A stretch of 64,000 bases of DNA from Halanaerobiales bacterium (GTDB lineage Bacteria; Bacillota; Halanaerobiia; Halanaerobiales; Halanaerobiaceae): NCBI GenBank assembly GCA_016278485.1, contig JADQBT010000012.1, positions 29,825 to 93,824 of the forward strand, in the 5' to 3' direction. Position 1 is the stretch's first letter, and the number at the start of each line of letters is the position of its first letter. The notes under the pieces were generated by a model that ran no database searches, was not told where the DNA came from, and saw nothing but the letters and a program-made list of their open reading frames with translations. Shown here piece after piece: positions 1-8,132 of the stretch. A program made the translations under genes and the position numbers.

Positions 1-25
1 AGAATAGGAAAAAATGGAGGTTATT

Positions 26-2353
26 ATGAACAAATTTATTGAAATGATTTTAAAGCATTCAGCATTAATGGTCATTATTTTATTATTAATAACAGGTTTT
101 TTTACATATCAAATCGTTGATAAGGCCTATCTAGAAACAAATTTAGATGAGTATATGCCGCAAGATCATCCGGCTTTCGTACTTAGTGATAAGTATGAAA
201 AACTATTTAATATTAGTGATGCAATAGTTGTGGCAGTAGAAAATAATGAAGGTATTTATAATTATAACACCTTAAATAAAATTAAAATAATTACTAATGA
301 ATTGGCAAAATTAGAACAAATAAAGACAGATGAGGTAAGAAGTATAGCAAATGCTGATAATATAGTTGGCTCAGACTTTGGCTTAGAAATTAAAAAGTTT
401 TTTACAAAAATACCTGAAAGCGGTACGGAGTTAACTACTTTAAAGAAAGATATAGAAAAAAATGAAATGGTTTATGGCAGAGTAGTTGCAAAGAATCATC
501 AGGTAGCCTTGATTTCTGCTGAGTTAGTAGAGGGGAAGATAGATCGATTAGAATTATATCATCATGTACAAGAATTGTTAAAAGACATAGATGGACCAGA
601 GAAAATATATATAGCTGGCCAGCCAGTTGTTGAAGGCACTTTAGCCAGTTTAATGCCAGCTGATATGCAGAAGATGGTTCCACTGATTATAATTTTGATA
701 GTTATTTTACTTTTGCTTATTTTTAGGAGTATTAAAAGCACTTTTTTGACATTGGCAGTAGTCTTATTCAGTACAATCTGGGCTTTTGGTCTAATGTCAT
801 TTTTGGGTATTCCTATTTATGCAGTCTCAACAATGATACCGGTGATGCTGATTGCTTTAGGTGTAGCAGATGGTATTCATCTTCTCAGTCACTTACATGA
901 GAAAATAAAGAATGATTTAGCAATCAGTAAAATTGCTGCAATCAAAGATATGCTAAGAGAATTATGGAAACCGGTTGTTATGACATCTGTAACAACCGCT
1001 GTTGGCTTTATTTCCTTACTAACTTCAGAAGTATATCCCATTAAGTATTTTGGATTATTTACTGCCTTTGGTGTTCTGTCAGCTATGATTTTTTCTTTAA
1101 TATTCATACCAGCTGGGATGAACCTGCTGGGTTTGCCAGGTATTAAAAGGAAAAGCAATACTAAAAAACAAGATTCTAAATTATTTTTTAGTTTTACGGA
1201 CTGGGTATTAAAGTATAAAAAGTTAATAATTGTTGGATCAATTTTGCTAGTAATTGTTGGTATGATAGGAATGCAGCGTGTCTGGATTAGTTCCAGTCTT
1301 TTAAGTAAATTTGAAAAAGATGAAGAAATCATTAAAGCAAATAATTTTATTAATGAGCACTTTGGTGGTACTACCAATTTGAATATAGTTATTAGTTCAG
1401 ATGAGAAAGATGCACTCAAAAATCCTATCTATCTACAGGATATATGGGAGCTACAGACTGAACTTGAAAAATTAGATAAAGTTGGAGATAGTTTTGCTCT
1501 AACAGATTATTTAATGAGAATTGATAAGGTAATGAATGAAGATGAGGGGGATATTAAGAAAATTCCAGATTCACAAGAATTAGTTGCTCAATATCTACTA
1601 CTTTATTCGATGTCTGGTGATCCCGAAAATTTAGATAAAGTAATTGATTATGATTATAGTAAGGTAAACTTAAGATTAAACTTGAAAAGTGATAATGCCA
1701 GTTTGATTAAAGATGTAATAAATAGAGTTGAAAATTTTAAAGATAAAAGTAGTTTAAATGAGTTAAAGATTGATTACGCTGGTTCAGCATATACCAATAT
1801 GATATTTGCTGATCTTATTTTGGAGGGTCAAATTAAAAGTCTGTTACTTTCATTGCTGATTGTAACTATCTTGTTAACTCTCTTATTCAAAAGTTTATCA
1901 GCCGGGCTTTTAGGGGGGATTCCAATAGCTATCACGGCAATTGTAAACTTTGGTGTAATGGGTTTTCTCGATGTTTCTTTAAATACTACAACTGCCCTTA
2001 TCTCAAGTATTGCTGTAGGTATGGGGATTGATTATTCAATTCATCTGTTATCAAAATATCGCAGTCTAGGTCAGACAGGAGTAACACCTTTAACTGCAGC
2101 CAGAAAGACTATGCAGCATTCAGGTAGGGCAATTGCATTTAATGCTATTGTAGTAATTGCTGGTTTTATGGTACTTATCTTCTCAAGTTTTCCACCAAAT
2201 CGGGAACTGGGTTATTTGGTCTCACTCTCAATGTTTAGTAGCTTTGTTCTGACCCTAACTCTGGTAGTGGCATTGATAGATAAATATAAGCCGAAGTTTA
2301 TATTTATGAAAAAAAATTATAAATTAAAAAACAAAAAATCAAACTTAGATTAA
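26..2353 (+). CDS. RND/MMPL-family exporter
   Basis: This is a large inner-membrane transporter of the RND superfamily (MMPL branch, 775 residues), probably driven by ion flux and moving a hydrophobic molecule outward. A first membrane helix lies near residues 10-30, followed by an extracytoplasmic domain and a helix bundle from about 220 to 380. This plan repeats in the second half (helix near 400, bundle from about 620 to 760), giving the usual duplicated architecture. Helix motifs resembling DGIHLLSHL (near residue 280) and GIDYSIHLLSK (near 665) match the conserved fourth helix of each half. An ATG at 14 overlaps the GGAGG ribosome site at 16-20, so the start is taken at 26. A LolA-like protein and a beta-barrel protein follow directly, suggesting a joint envelope pathway. 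The substrate is unknown. Confidence 0.9.
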   Translation: MNKFIEMILKHSALMVIILLLITGFFTYQIVDKAYLETNLDEYMPQDHPAFVLSDKYEKLFNISDAIVVAVENNEGIYNYNTLNKIKIITNELAKLEQIKTDEVRSIANADNIVGSDFGLEIKKFFTKIPESGTELTTLKKDIEKNEMVYGRVVAKNHQVALISAELVEGKIDRLELYHHVQELLKDIDGPEKIYIAGQPVVEGTLASLMPADMQKMVPLIIILIVILLLLIFRSIKSTFLTLAVVLFSTIWAFGLMSFLGIPIYAVSTMIPVMLIALGVADGIHLLSHLHEKIKNDLAISKIAAIKDMLRELWKPVVMTSVTTAVGFISLLTSEVYPIKYFGLFTAFGVLSAMIFSLIFIPAGMNLLGLPGIKRKSNTKKQDSKLFFSFTDWVLKYKKLIIVGSILLVIVGMIGMQRVWISSSLLSKFEKDEEIIKANNFINEHFGGTTNLNIVISSDEKDALKNPIYLQDIWELQTELEKLDKVGDSFALTDYLMRIDKVMNEDEGDIKKIPDSQELVAQYLLLYSMSGDPENLDKVIDYDYSKVNLRLNLKSDNASLIKDVINRVENFKDKSSLNELKIDYAGSAYTNMIFADLILEGQIKSLLLSLLIVTILLTLLFKSLSAGLLGGIPIAITAIVNFGVMGFLDVSLNTTTALISSIAVGMGIDYSIHLLSKYRSLGQTGVTPLTAARKTMQHSGRAIAFNAIVVIAGFMVLIFSSFPPNRELGYLVSLSMFSSFVLTLTLVVALIDKYKPKFIFMKKNYKLKNKKSNLD

Positions 2354-2369
2354 AATGGGAGGAAGTATA

Positions 2370-3179
2370 ATGAGAAAAAAAAGTGTTTTATTAATAGTAG
2401 TGGTTTTTACGTTTTTAATGGCTAGTGGGTTTAATGGAATCGTCACATCGATAGTAAATGCAGAAGAAGCAAAGATTAGTGGAAAAGAAATCATGGAAAG
2501 GGTTTATAATAGGGATGAAGGTGATGGTAGAGCGTCAACATTAAAGATGGTTTTGATAAATAAACATGGCAGTCAACGTGTTAGGAAGATTAGACAGTTT
2601 AATAAAAGTTTCGATAATGTAGAAAAGAAAATAATGTTTTTTCTAAGTCCACAGGACGTGAGAGGTACTTCTTTTATGAACTGGAGTTATCAAGATGGCC
2701 GTAATGATAGCCAATGGATTTATCTACCTGCTTTAAGAAAGGTAAAGAGGATTTCTGCAGAGAATAAAAGTGATTACTTTATGGGCTCTGATTTTACTTA
2801 TGACGATATGGGTGATAGAAAGTTAGAAGAAGATAAGCACCAACTATTGAGAAAAGAAGAGATCGATGGTGAAATCTTTTATGTAGTTGAGAGTATTCCT
2901 GTAAAAGAAGATTATATCTATTCTAAAACTATTAGCTGGGTCTTAAAAGATAAATGGATTGGTTTGAAAAAAGAGTTTTATGACCAGCAGGGCAATTTAT
3001 TAAAAGAATTAAAGGTAAATGAATATCAAGAAGTTGATGGTATCTTAACAATTATTAAAAGTGAGATGGAGAATCTACAAAATAGTCACAGGACACAGAT
3101 AATATTAAGCGATATTAAATATAACCCCGGTTTAGATGCGAATAAATTTACTGAAAGAAATATGAAATTAGGCTTATAA
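2370..3179 (+). CDS. Outer membrane lipoprotein-sorting (LolA-like) protein
   Basis: This is an exported protein of about 269 residues of the outer-membrane lipoprotein-sorting type (LolA/LolB-like fold). An N-terminal signal peptide (basic MRKKS, hydrophobic stretch to about residue 25) precedes the domain. The segment with FLSPQDVRGTSF and WIYLPALRKVKRI is characteristic of the family found beside RND/MMPL exporters, where it is thought to carry a hydrophobic ligand across the periplasm. The ATG at 2355 lies inside the GGGAGG ribosome site, so 2370 is the better start. It follows the exporter gene by 16 bases and is followed within 16 bases by a barrel gene, so the three are very likely co-transcribed. 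The cargo is not evident. Confidence 0.85.
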   Translation: MRKKSVLLIVVVFTFLMASGFNGIVTSIVNAEEAKISGKEIMERVYNRDEGDGRASTLKMVLINKHGSQRVRKIRQFNKSFDNVEKKIMFFLSPQDVRGTSFMNWSYQDGRNDSQWIYLPALRKVKRISAENKSDYFMGSDFTYDDMGDRKLEEDKHQLLRKEEIDGEIFYVVESIPVKEDYIYSKTISWVLKDKWIGLKKEFYDQQGNLLKELKVNEYQEVDGILTIIKSEMENLQNSHRTQIILSDIKYNPGLDANKFTERNMKLGL

Positions 3180-3195
3180 TATTGGAGGGTTAATT

Positions 3196-4416
3196 ATGAT
3201 GACTATTAGTAAAAAAAATATAAAAAGAAATGGTTCTATAATTATATTATTGACTTTATTGTTATCATTACTATTTAATTTATTGTTTACTGTCGATATA
3301 AATGCAGCATACATTTCAAATAACTTGAAAAATCGTTTTGTATATGATCTTGAAAATAGTGATAGCTATCGTGTTTTAACACTACTAGATACGACGTTTG
3401 AACAGAAGTTTAGTAATAGTATTCTATATATCAATCCACACTTTTCCTATAACTATCATGAGCAAGAAGCTGATTCAAAGCTAAATGAAATTTATCTGAA
3501 CCTTTATTACAATAACTTTGATCTTAGAATAGGAAAACAGAAAGTGAGTTGGGGTAAGGCTGATGGACTGGTAGTAACTAATTTAGTTAACCCGAGGGAT
3601 TATACTAATTATCCTGTCTTTGCCTATGAAGATCAGTTTCAGGCAATTAATGCTGTAAAAGCAAACTACTACTTGGGTTCTGATACCTTAGAACTTATCT
3701 GGCGACCTGAATTTAAGCCAGCCATCTATGATAAGAATATGTTGGCAGCTAATCTGAATGGATTTAATATTGATAATTCACAAAAAGGTATTGAAACAGA
3801 ACTAGAAAATAGTGAGTTGTTATTGCGATATTCATCGCTTGGTTATGAATATGATTATGAATTAATGCTAGCTTATATCTGGGATGAACAGCCAACTTTG
3901 CATAAGAATTTAGTGAAGAAGATTGTGAGTCCTGTCCACCATCGCTTAGCAGTAGTTGGGGGTAGTTTTAGCACTATGCGGGATGCTTTTGTTTTAAGAG
4001 GAGAGGCAACCTATACTGACGGAAAATATTATAATACTAACGATTTTAACAGATATCAGGCTGGTGTTGTAGAGAGAGATCAGGTTAAATTACTGGCTGG
4101 TATAGATTATAGTTATCAGGATTATCAGTTGAGTTATCAGGTTTTACAGGAGACTATTTTAAAGCATGAGGATAGTATAGAACAGGAACAGTTCACATAT
4201 CAGATGACATTTTTGCTAAAAAGGATGTTTTTACGTGACCGACTTGCTACTGAATTGAGTTTATATTATGATGCATCTCAGGAACAGTTAATGGCAAAAC
4301 CTAAAATCGCTTATGATTACTCAGATAAAATTAATTTTACTATAGGTGCAAATTATCTGCTGAAGGGTGAACAGAGGGATGATGTTATATATTTTGAGAC
4401 AGAGTACTTATTTTAA
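3196..4416 (+). CDS. Putative outer-membrane beta-barrel protein (DUF1302-like)
   Basis: This 406-residue protein has a signal sequence near residues 14-38. The rest is rich in alternating polar and aromatic beta-strand segments, and the chain ends in a phenylalanine (EYLF), the usual end of an outer-membrane barrel. The stretch RIGKQKVSWGKADG followed by VNPRDYT resembles the RxGrQxxxWG...NPxD motif of DUF1302-type barrels, which often accompany RND/LolA-like exporters. A GGAGG site at 3184-3188 supports the start. It is the third gene of the putative envelope export operon and probably its outer-membrane component. It also implies that the host is diderm. Barrel identity is inferred from composition and motif, not from a database match. 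Confidence 0.75.
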   Translation: MMTISKKNIKRNGSIIILLTLLLSLLFNLLFTVDINAAYISNNLKNRFVYDLENSDSYRVLTLLDTTFEQKFSNSILYINPHFSYNYHEQEADSKLNEIYLNLYYNNFDLRIGKQKVSWGKADGLVVTNLVNPRDYTNYPVFAYEDQFQAINAVKANYYLGSDTLELIWRPEFKPAIYDKNMLAANLNGFNIDNSQKGIETELENSELLLRYSSLGYEYDYELMLAYIWDEQPTLHKNLVKKIVSPVHHRLAVVGGSFSTMRDAFVLRGEATYTDGKYYNTNDFNRYQAGVVERDQVKLLAGIDYSYQDYQLSYQVLQETILKHEDSIEQEQFTYQMTFLLKRMFLRDRLATELSLYYDASQEQLMAKPKIAYDYSDKINFTIGANYLLKGEQRDDVIYFETEYLF

Positions 4417-4525
4417 AGCATCTTTGTAGAGGAGAAGAGACTTGTGTTCAATTAAAAGTAATATGAATTATTGTGAAAGCATATGTAAAAACTATAATTA
4501 GAAAAAGAATTAGGAGTGATATAAA

Positions 4526-5848
4526 ATGTTTTCTAATAAATCATATTATCAAAAATATTTACTAAAGATTTTATTGTTGACCAGTATTCTACTATTTATG
4601 GCCATTTTAATAGGATGTGAGAAAGATGATATAAGTATAGTAGGAGTATGGCAGGGGGCAATAGTGATAGATGAACAAGAATTAGATATCTCTGTTAATT
4701 TTAAAGAGTCAGAAGATGGACTAAGGGCAACTATTGATATTCCCCAGCAAAATATTAAAAACTATGCCCTGGAAAACTTAGAATACGATCATCCAAATAT
4801 ATCTTTTGAACTGCCCTCCACTACAACAGGTAAATTTATTGGTGAAAAAGATGGAAGCAAGATTACTGGTGAATATACGCAAGGCCAATTTAAAGGAGAG
4901 TTTTATTTGAACGAAGTTGATGATGCAAATAATATAGTAGAAGATCAGGATAAAAGTGATGAAGGTAATTCTGAAGAAGTAAGTTTAGATGTTGAAGCTG
5001 GTAGAATTTACGGCACTTTAACTTTGGCAGATAACAATGATGAAAAAACACCAGTAGTATTAATAATAGCTGGGTCTGGTCCAACTGATAGAAACGGAAA
5101 TTCTACAATTGCAGGAGAAAACAATAGTTTGAAGATGATTGCTGATTTTCTTGCCGATAATGGAGTAGCCTCTTTGCGCTATGATAAAAGAGGTATTGCA
5201 GAGAGTGCAGCTATAAAGATAGATGAAAAAGATTTGAGATTTGAAGATTATATAAATGATGCTGCAGGTTGGCTAGAAATATTGAAACAGGACCAGCGCT
5301 TTTCTAATATATATGTTTTAGGACATAGCCAGGGTTCTCTGGTTGGAATGTTAGCTGCCCAAAAAGTAGCTACTGATGGCTTTATATCAGTAGCAGGTTC
5401 TGGCCAGTCTATCGCTAATACTTTACGGGAACAGTTGGCTAACCTGCCCCAAGAGTTAAAAGAAAAAGCAGAAAATATTTTACTTTCATTAGAGAAAGGT
5501 GAGATAGTTTCTGAAGTAGATCAAAACTTACAGGGTATCTTTAGGCCTTCAGTACAACCATTTTTGATTTCATATATGAAATATGATCCAGCGCTTGAAA
5601 TTAGTAAATTAGATGTTCCTGTACTCATTATTCAGGGAACAACAGATCTTCAAGTTAGTAAAAAAGATGCAGAAAAATTAAAAAATGCTTATCCTGAAGC
5701 TAGATTAGAAATAATAGAAGGAATGAACCATATTTTAAAAGAAGCACCAGCAGATCCACAAGAAAATGCTGCCACTTATAGTAATCCAGATTTACCCTTG
5801 GCTGATGAATTTAAAGAAGTATTAATTTCCTGGCTTGAGTTAAGATAA
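4526..5848 (+). CDS. Lipoprotein alpha/beta hydrolase
   Basis: This is a membrane-anchored serine hydrolase of 440 residues. The N-terminal hydrophobic segment ends in a lipobox-like ILIGC (cysteine near residue 31), so it is probably a lipoprotein. Residues about 35-130 form a beta-rich domain of the kind that precedes hydrolases in many Firmicutes. The alpha/beta hydrolase domain follows from about 150, with an oxyanion-loop segment GSGPTDRNG, the nucleophile elbow GHSQG (near residue 268), an acid near TTDLQ and the histidine in GMNHIL. Substrate specificity cannot be read from the sequence. It lies about 110 bases downstream of the barrel gene and may be transcribed separately. Confidence 0.85.
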   Translation: MFSNKSYYQKYLLKILLLTSILLFMAILIGCEKDDISIVGVWQGAIVIDEQELDISVNFKESEDGLRATIDIPQQNIKNYALENLEYDHPNISFELPSTTTGKFIGEKDGSKITGEYTQGQFKGEFYLNEVDDANNIVEDQDKSDEGNSEEVSLDVEAGRIYGTLTLADNNDEKTPVVLIIAGSGPTDRNGNSTIAGENNSLKMIADFLADNGVASLRYDKRGIAESAAIKIDEKDLRFEDYINDAAGWLEILKQDQRFSNIYVLGHSQGSLVGMLAAQKVATDGFISVAGSGQSIANTLREQLANLPQELKEKAENILLSLEKGEIVSEVDQNLQGIFRPSVQPFLISYMKYDPALEISKLDVPVLIIQGTTDLQVSKKDAEKLKNAYPEARLEIIEGMNHILKEAPADPQENAATYSNPDLPLADEFKEVLISWLELR

Positions 5849-5918
5849 TTCAACTTGTAGATTTTATGATTTCATGATAATATTTAATAAATAATGAAAA
5901 ATAATGAAATGAGGCGAT

Positions 5919-6665
5919 ATGATGATACCTTATGCTAGGAGAAATGCTATTCTTGAACTAATGCATTCTAAAGAAATTATCTACTTAGATGAGATTCAGG
6001 AAAAGACAAATGTGTCTCTGGCAACAGTGAGAAGAGATTTGAAGACTCTTGAAGGAGAAGGACAGATTGAACTACTATCTGGTGGGGCTGCTAAGTTAGT
6101 TGTAAATGTTGCTGAAAAATCGCTTGAAGAAAAACTAAATCTCAATAAAGAAGAAAAGGAAATGATAGGTTGTTATGCAGCAACATTAATTGGCGATGGG
6201 CAATTTATATTTCTAGGGCCTGGTACTACCGAAAACCATATCATTAAACATCTTAAGGATAAAAATGTAACTGTTGTAACTAATGGTGCTTTTCATATTA
6301 ATGAACTATTAAGATATAAAATAAACACAATCTTATTAGGAGGTAGTGTATTAACCGACATAGCAGTTCTTGTCGGGCCTGTAGCCATAAATCAAGTTGC
6401 TAATATGAACTTTGACAAATGTTTTATTGGAGCTTCAGGTATAACCTTTGACCAAGGGGTATCTACATCCAATATAGAAGTGGCAGAGATTAATAAAATT
6501 GCCATACGAAAATCTAAAGACATATATTTTATTGGAGATTCAACCAAAATTGGCCAGAACTCTAGATACACTTTTGCTCAAATTGAAGAAGAACATAAAC
6601 TAATTACTACTAAAAAAGCTGATGTCAGTAGATTAGATTCTAAAAAAGTAATAATGGTAGATTAG
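5919..6665 (+). CDS. DeoR-family transcriptional regulator
   Basis: This sugar-responsive repressor type has 248 residues. An N-terminal winged helix-turn-helix (about residues 6-60, with VSLATVRRDLKTLE) is the DeoR signature. It is followed by a DeoRC sensor domain of the ISOCOT fold, which usually binds a phosphorylated sugar; the segments FLGPGTTENHI, NGAFHINELL and GASGITFDQG fit that domain. The ribosome site GAGGCGAT precedes two tandem ATG codons (5919 and 5922). It stands just upstream of the methylthioribose-type operon, separated by its own terminator, and is the obvious candidate to control the promoter at 6804-6832. The effector may be a pentose-1-phosphate or ketopentose phosphate; that is inference. 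Confidence 0.9.
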   Translation: MMIPYARRNAILELMHSKEIIYLDEIQEKTNVSLATVRRDLKTLEGEGQIELLSGGAAKLVVNVAEKSLEEKLNLNKEEKEMIGCYAATLIGDGQFIFLGPGTTENHIIKHLKDKNVTVVTNGAFHINELLRYKINTILLGGSVLTDIAVLVGPVAINQVANMNFDKCFIGASGITFDQGVSTSNIEVAEINKIAIRKSKDIYFIGDSTKIGQNSRYTFAQIEEEHKLITTKKADVSRLDSKKVIMVD

Positions 6666-6686
6666 ACCTGATAACATAACTATTTA

Positions 6687-6712
6687 AGCTCGCTTTTGGC
6701 GGGCTTTTTTTA
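6687..6712 (+). terminator. Rho-independent terminator after the DeoR-type gene
   Basis: A seven-pair stem (AGCTCGC at 6687-6693 with GCGGGCT at 6699-6705, one G-U pair) is followed by a run of T. It ends the regulator transcript and separates it from the transport operon. Confidence 0.85.
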
Positions 6713-6803
6713 GTTAATAATTTTTTTAAATTTACAAATAAAACATAAAATTTGAAGTTATATGATTTTTATTGCAAAAATCAGTGAATAATATGATAAT
6801 TTA

Positions 6804-6832
6804 TTGACTCTTTTAAAAAAATATGCTATTAT
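6804..6832 (+). promoter_or_regulatory. Sigma-A-type promoter of the sugar importer operon
   Basis: A TTGACT -35 element (6804-6809) and a TATTAT -10 element (6827-6832) are separated by 17 bases, about 50 bases upstream of the binding-protein start. This is the only strong promoter seen upstream of the operon. Confidence 0.7.
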
Positions 6833-6858
6833 TTGATTATTAAATCTTTTAAAAAAAT
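6809..6858 (+). promoter_or_regulatory. Candidate operator: two direct copies of a 14-base element
   Basis: The 14-mer TCTTTTAAAAAAAT occurs at 6809-6822, between the -35 and -10 elements, and again at 6845-6858, just after the likely transcription start. The copies are 36 bases apart. The placement suits a repressor site for the adjacent DeoR-type protein, but the element is A/T-only apart from one C, so chance is possible. Confidence 0.4.
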
Positions 6859-6881
6859 TTACATAATGAGGAGAGGGTTAA

Positions 6882-7949
6882 ATGAAAAAGTTTTTGGTGG
6901 TTACATTATTATCATTTATGTTAGTAGCTTCACTATTTAGCGTAGTAAGTGCAAGTGGTACTATTCCAGAAGAGGTAAAAGATAAAACTTTGAGAATTGC
7001 ATTAGTCAAAGAGTGGGGTACAGGTACTCATATGATAATGCATATCAATGGTACTAAGGCAGAAGCAGCAAGATATGGTATTGATTTAAGTGTAATTGAT
7101 GCTAATAATAACTTAGCAAAAATGTCAGATGCCATTGATAATGCTGTTACCAACAAGATGGATGCTATTTTGATTTCTCATGGTAAAGCTCCTGCTTTAC
7201 ATGACTCAGTAGTTAGGGCTTTAAAAGAAGGGATACCTGTTATTGTATTTGATAATGACTTTGATGTGCCTTATGAAATTCATCAGGGTAAATTAGTTTC
7301 TATTGACCAGTATGACCTAATGATGGGTTTGCTTTCACAGATGTCACTGGTTCAGGAATTAGATGGGGCTGGTAATGTAGTTTATAACCGTGTGGCAAAT
7401 GTACCACCAACTGATAAACGGCATAGAATTTGGGAGGGCGCTATTTTACCAACATATACTGGTATCAAGGTAGTAAATACTATCGACATGGGTACAGACA
7501 ATCCAATGCCTAAAGCCCAATCTGCATTAGAAACATTATTAACAACAAGAGATGACATCGATGCAGTGTATGCTGTTTGGGATGAATATGCTAAAGGTTT
7601 TTATAATGCAATAGTTGCGTCTGGAAAAGAAATTCCTCTTTATTCTGTAGATATTTCCGATCAAGACTTAGCCATGATGCAAGAACATCCAGAAATCTGG
7701 AGGTCTTCAGCTGCTGTTGATCCAAGAGTAGTTGGACAAGTTCAAATTAGACTTGCTCTAAAAGCTATTGCCGGTGAAAAGATACCAAGATATTATTCTT
7801 TAGACCCTGTATTAGTTCATGTTGATGATTTACCATCCAAAGATGAAAAACGTGTTTCAATGTCTGATTTAGATGAATACTATGATAATTGGGGTTCTAC
7901 AAAGGCTTTCTTAGAAGATTGGATGCTAGAACTAGAAGCTAGCAAGTAA
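6882..7949 (+). CDS. Sugar ABC transporter substrate-binding protein (ribose/autoinducer type)
   Basis: This exported binding protein has 355 residues. A signal peptide occupies about residues 1-25 (ending near VVSAS). The rest is a periplasmic-binding-protein type 1 (Peripla_BP_4) fold, with segments such as DAILISHGKAPAL and GIPVIVFDND that match the ribose, rhizopine and autoinducer-2 binding group. It opens an operon encoding a ribose-type double ATPase, permease, methylthioribose-1-phosphate isomerase and methylthioribose kinase. The likely ligand is therefore 5-methylthioribose or 5-deoxyribose; that is inferred from context only. A strong ribosome site (GAGGAGAGGG) supports the start, and a long hairpin follows the gene. 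Confidence 0.9.
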   Translation: MKKFLVVTLLSFMLVASLFSVVSASGTIPEEVKDKTLRIALVKEWGTGTHMIMHINGTKAEAARYGIDLSVIDANNNLAKMSDAIDNAVTNKMDAILISHGKAPALHDSVVRALKEGIPVIVFDNDFDVPYEIHQGKLVSIDQYDLMMGLLSQMSLVQELDGAGNVVYNRVANVPPTDKRHRIWEGAILPTYTGIKVVNTIDMGTDNPMPKAQSALETLLTTRDDIDAVYAVWDEYAKGFYNAIVASGKEIPLYSVDISDQDLAMMQEHPEIWRSSAAVDPRVVGQVQIRLALKAIAGEKIPRYYSLDPVLVHVDDLPSKDEKRVSMSDLDEYYDNWGSTKAFLEDWMLELEASK

Positions 7950-7997
7950 TAAATATTAAACCAAATAATTAATAAGTTTATATAAAGATGTTTGAAA

Positions 7998-8039
7998 TTT
8001 ATTATAGCTTGTTGACTTTTGTCAACAAGCTATAATAAA
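7998..8039 (+). promoter_or_regulatory. Intercistronic hairpin after the binding-protein gene
   Basis: An uninterrupted stem of about 19 pairs (7998-8016 with 8021-8039) closes a TTTT loop. It lacks a good T-run, so it is better explained as an mRNA-stabilising or partial-attenuation hairpin that raises binding-protein yield over the downstream ATPase and permease genes. Confidence 0.7.
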
Positions 8040-8132
8040 ACTAATAAGGAATAATTTATAATATTATAAAATTAACCGATTATATGTCATAACATAAACT
8101 AAGAATTTCAAATGTGTGGGGATGACTAAATT

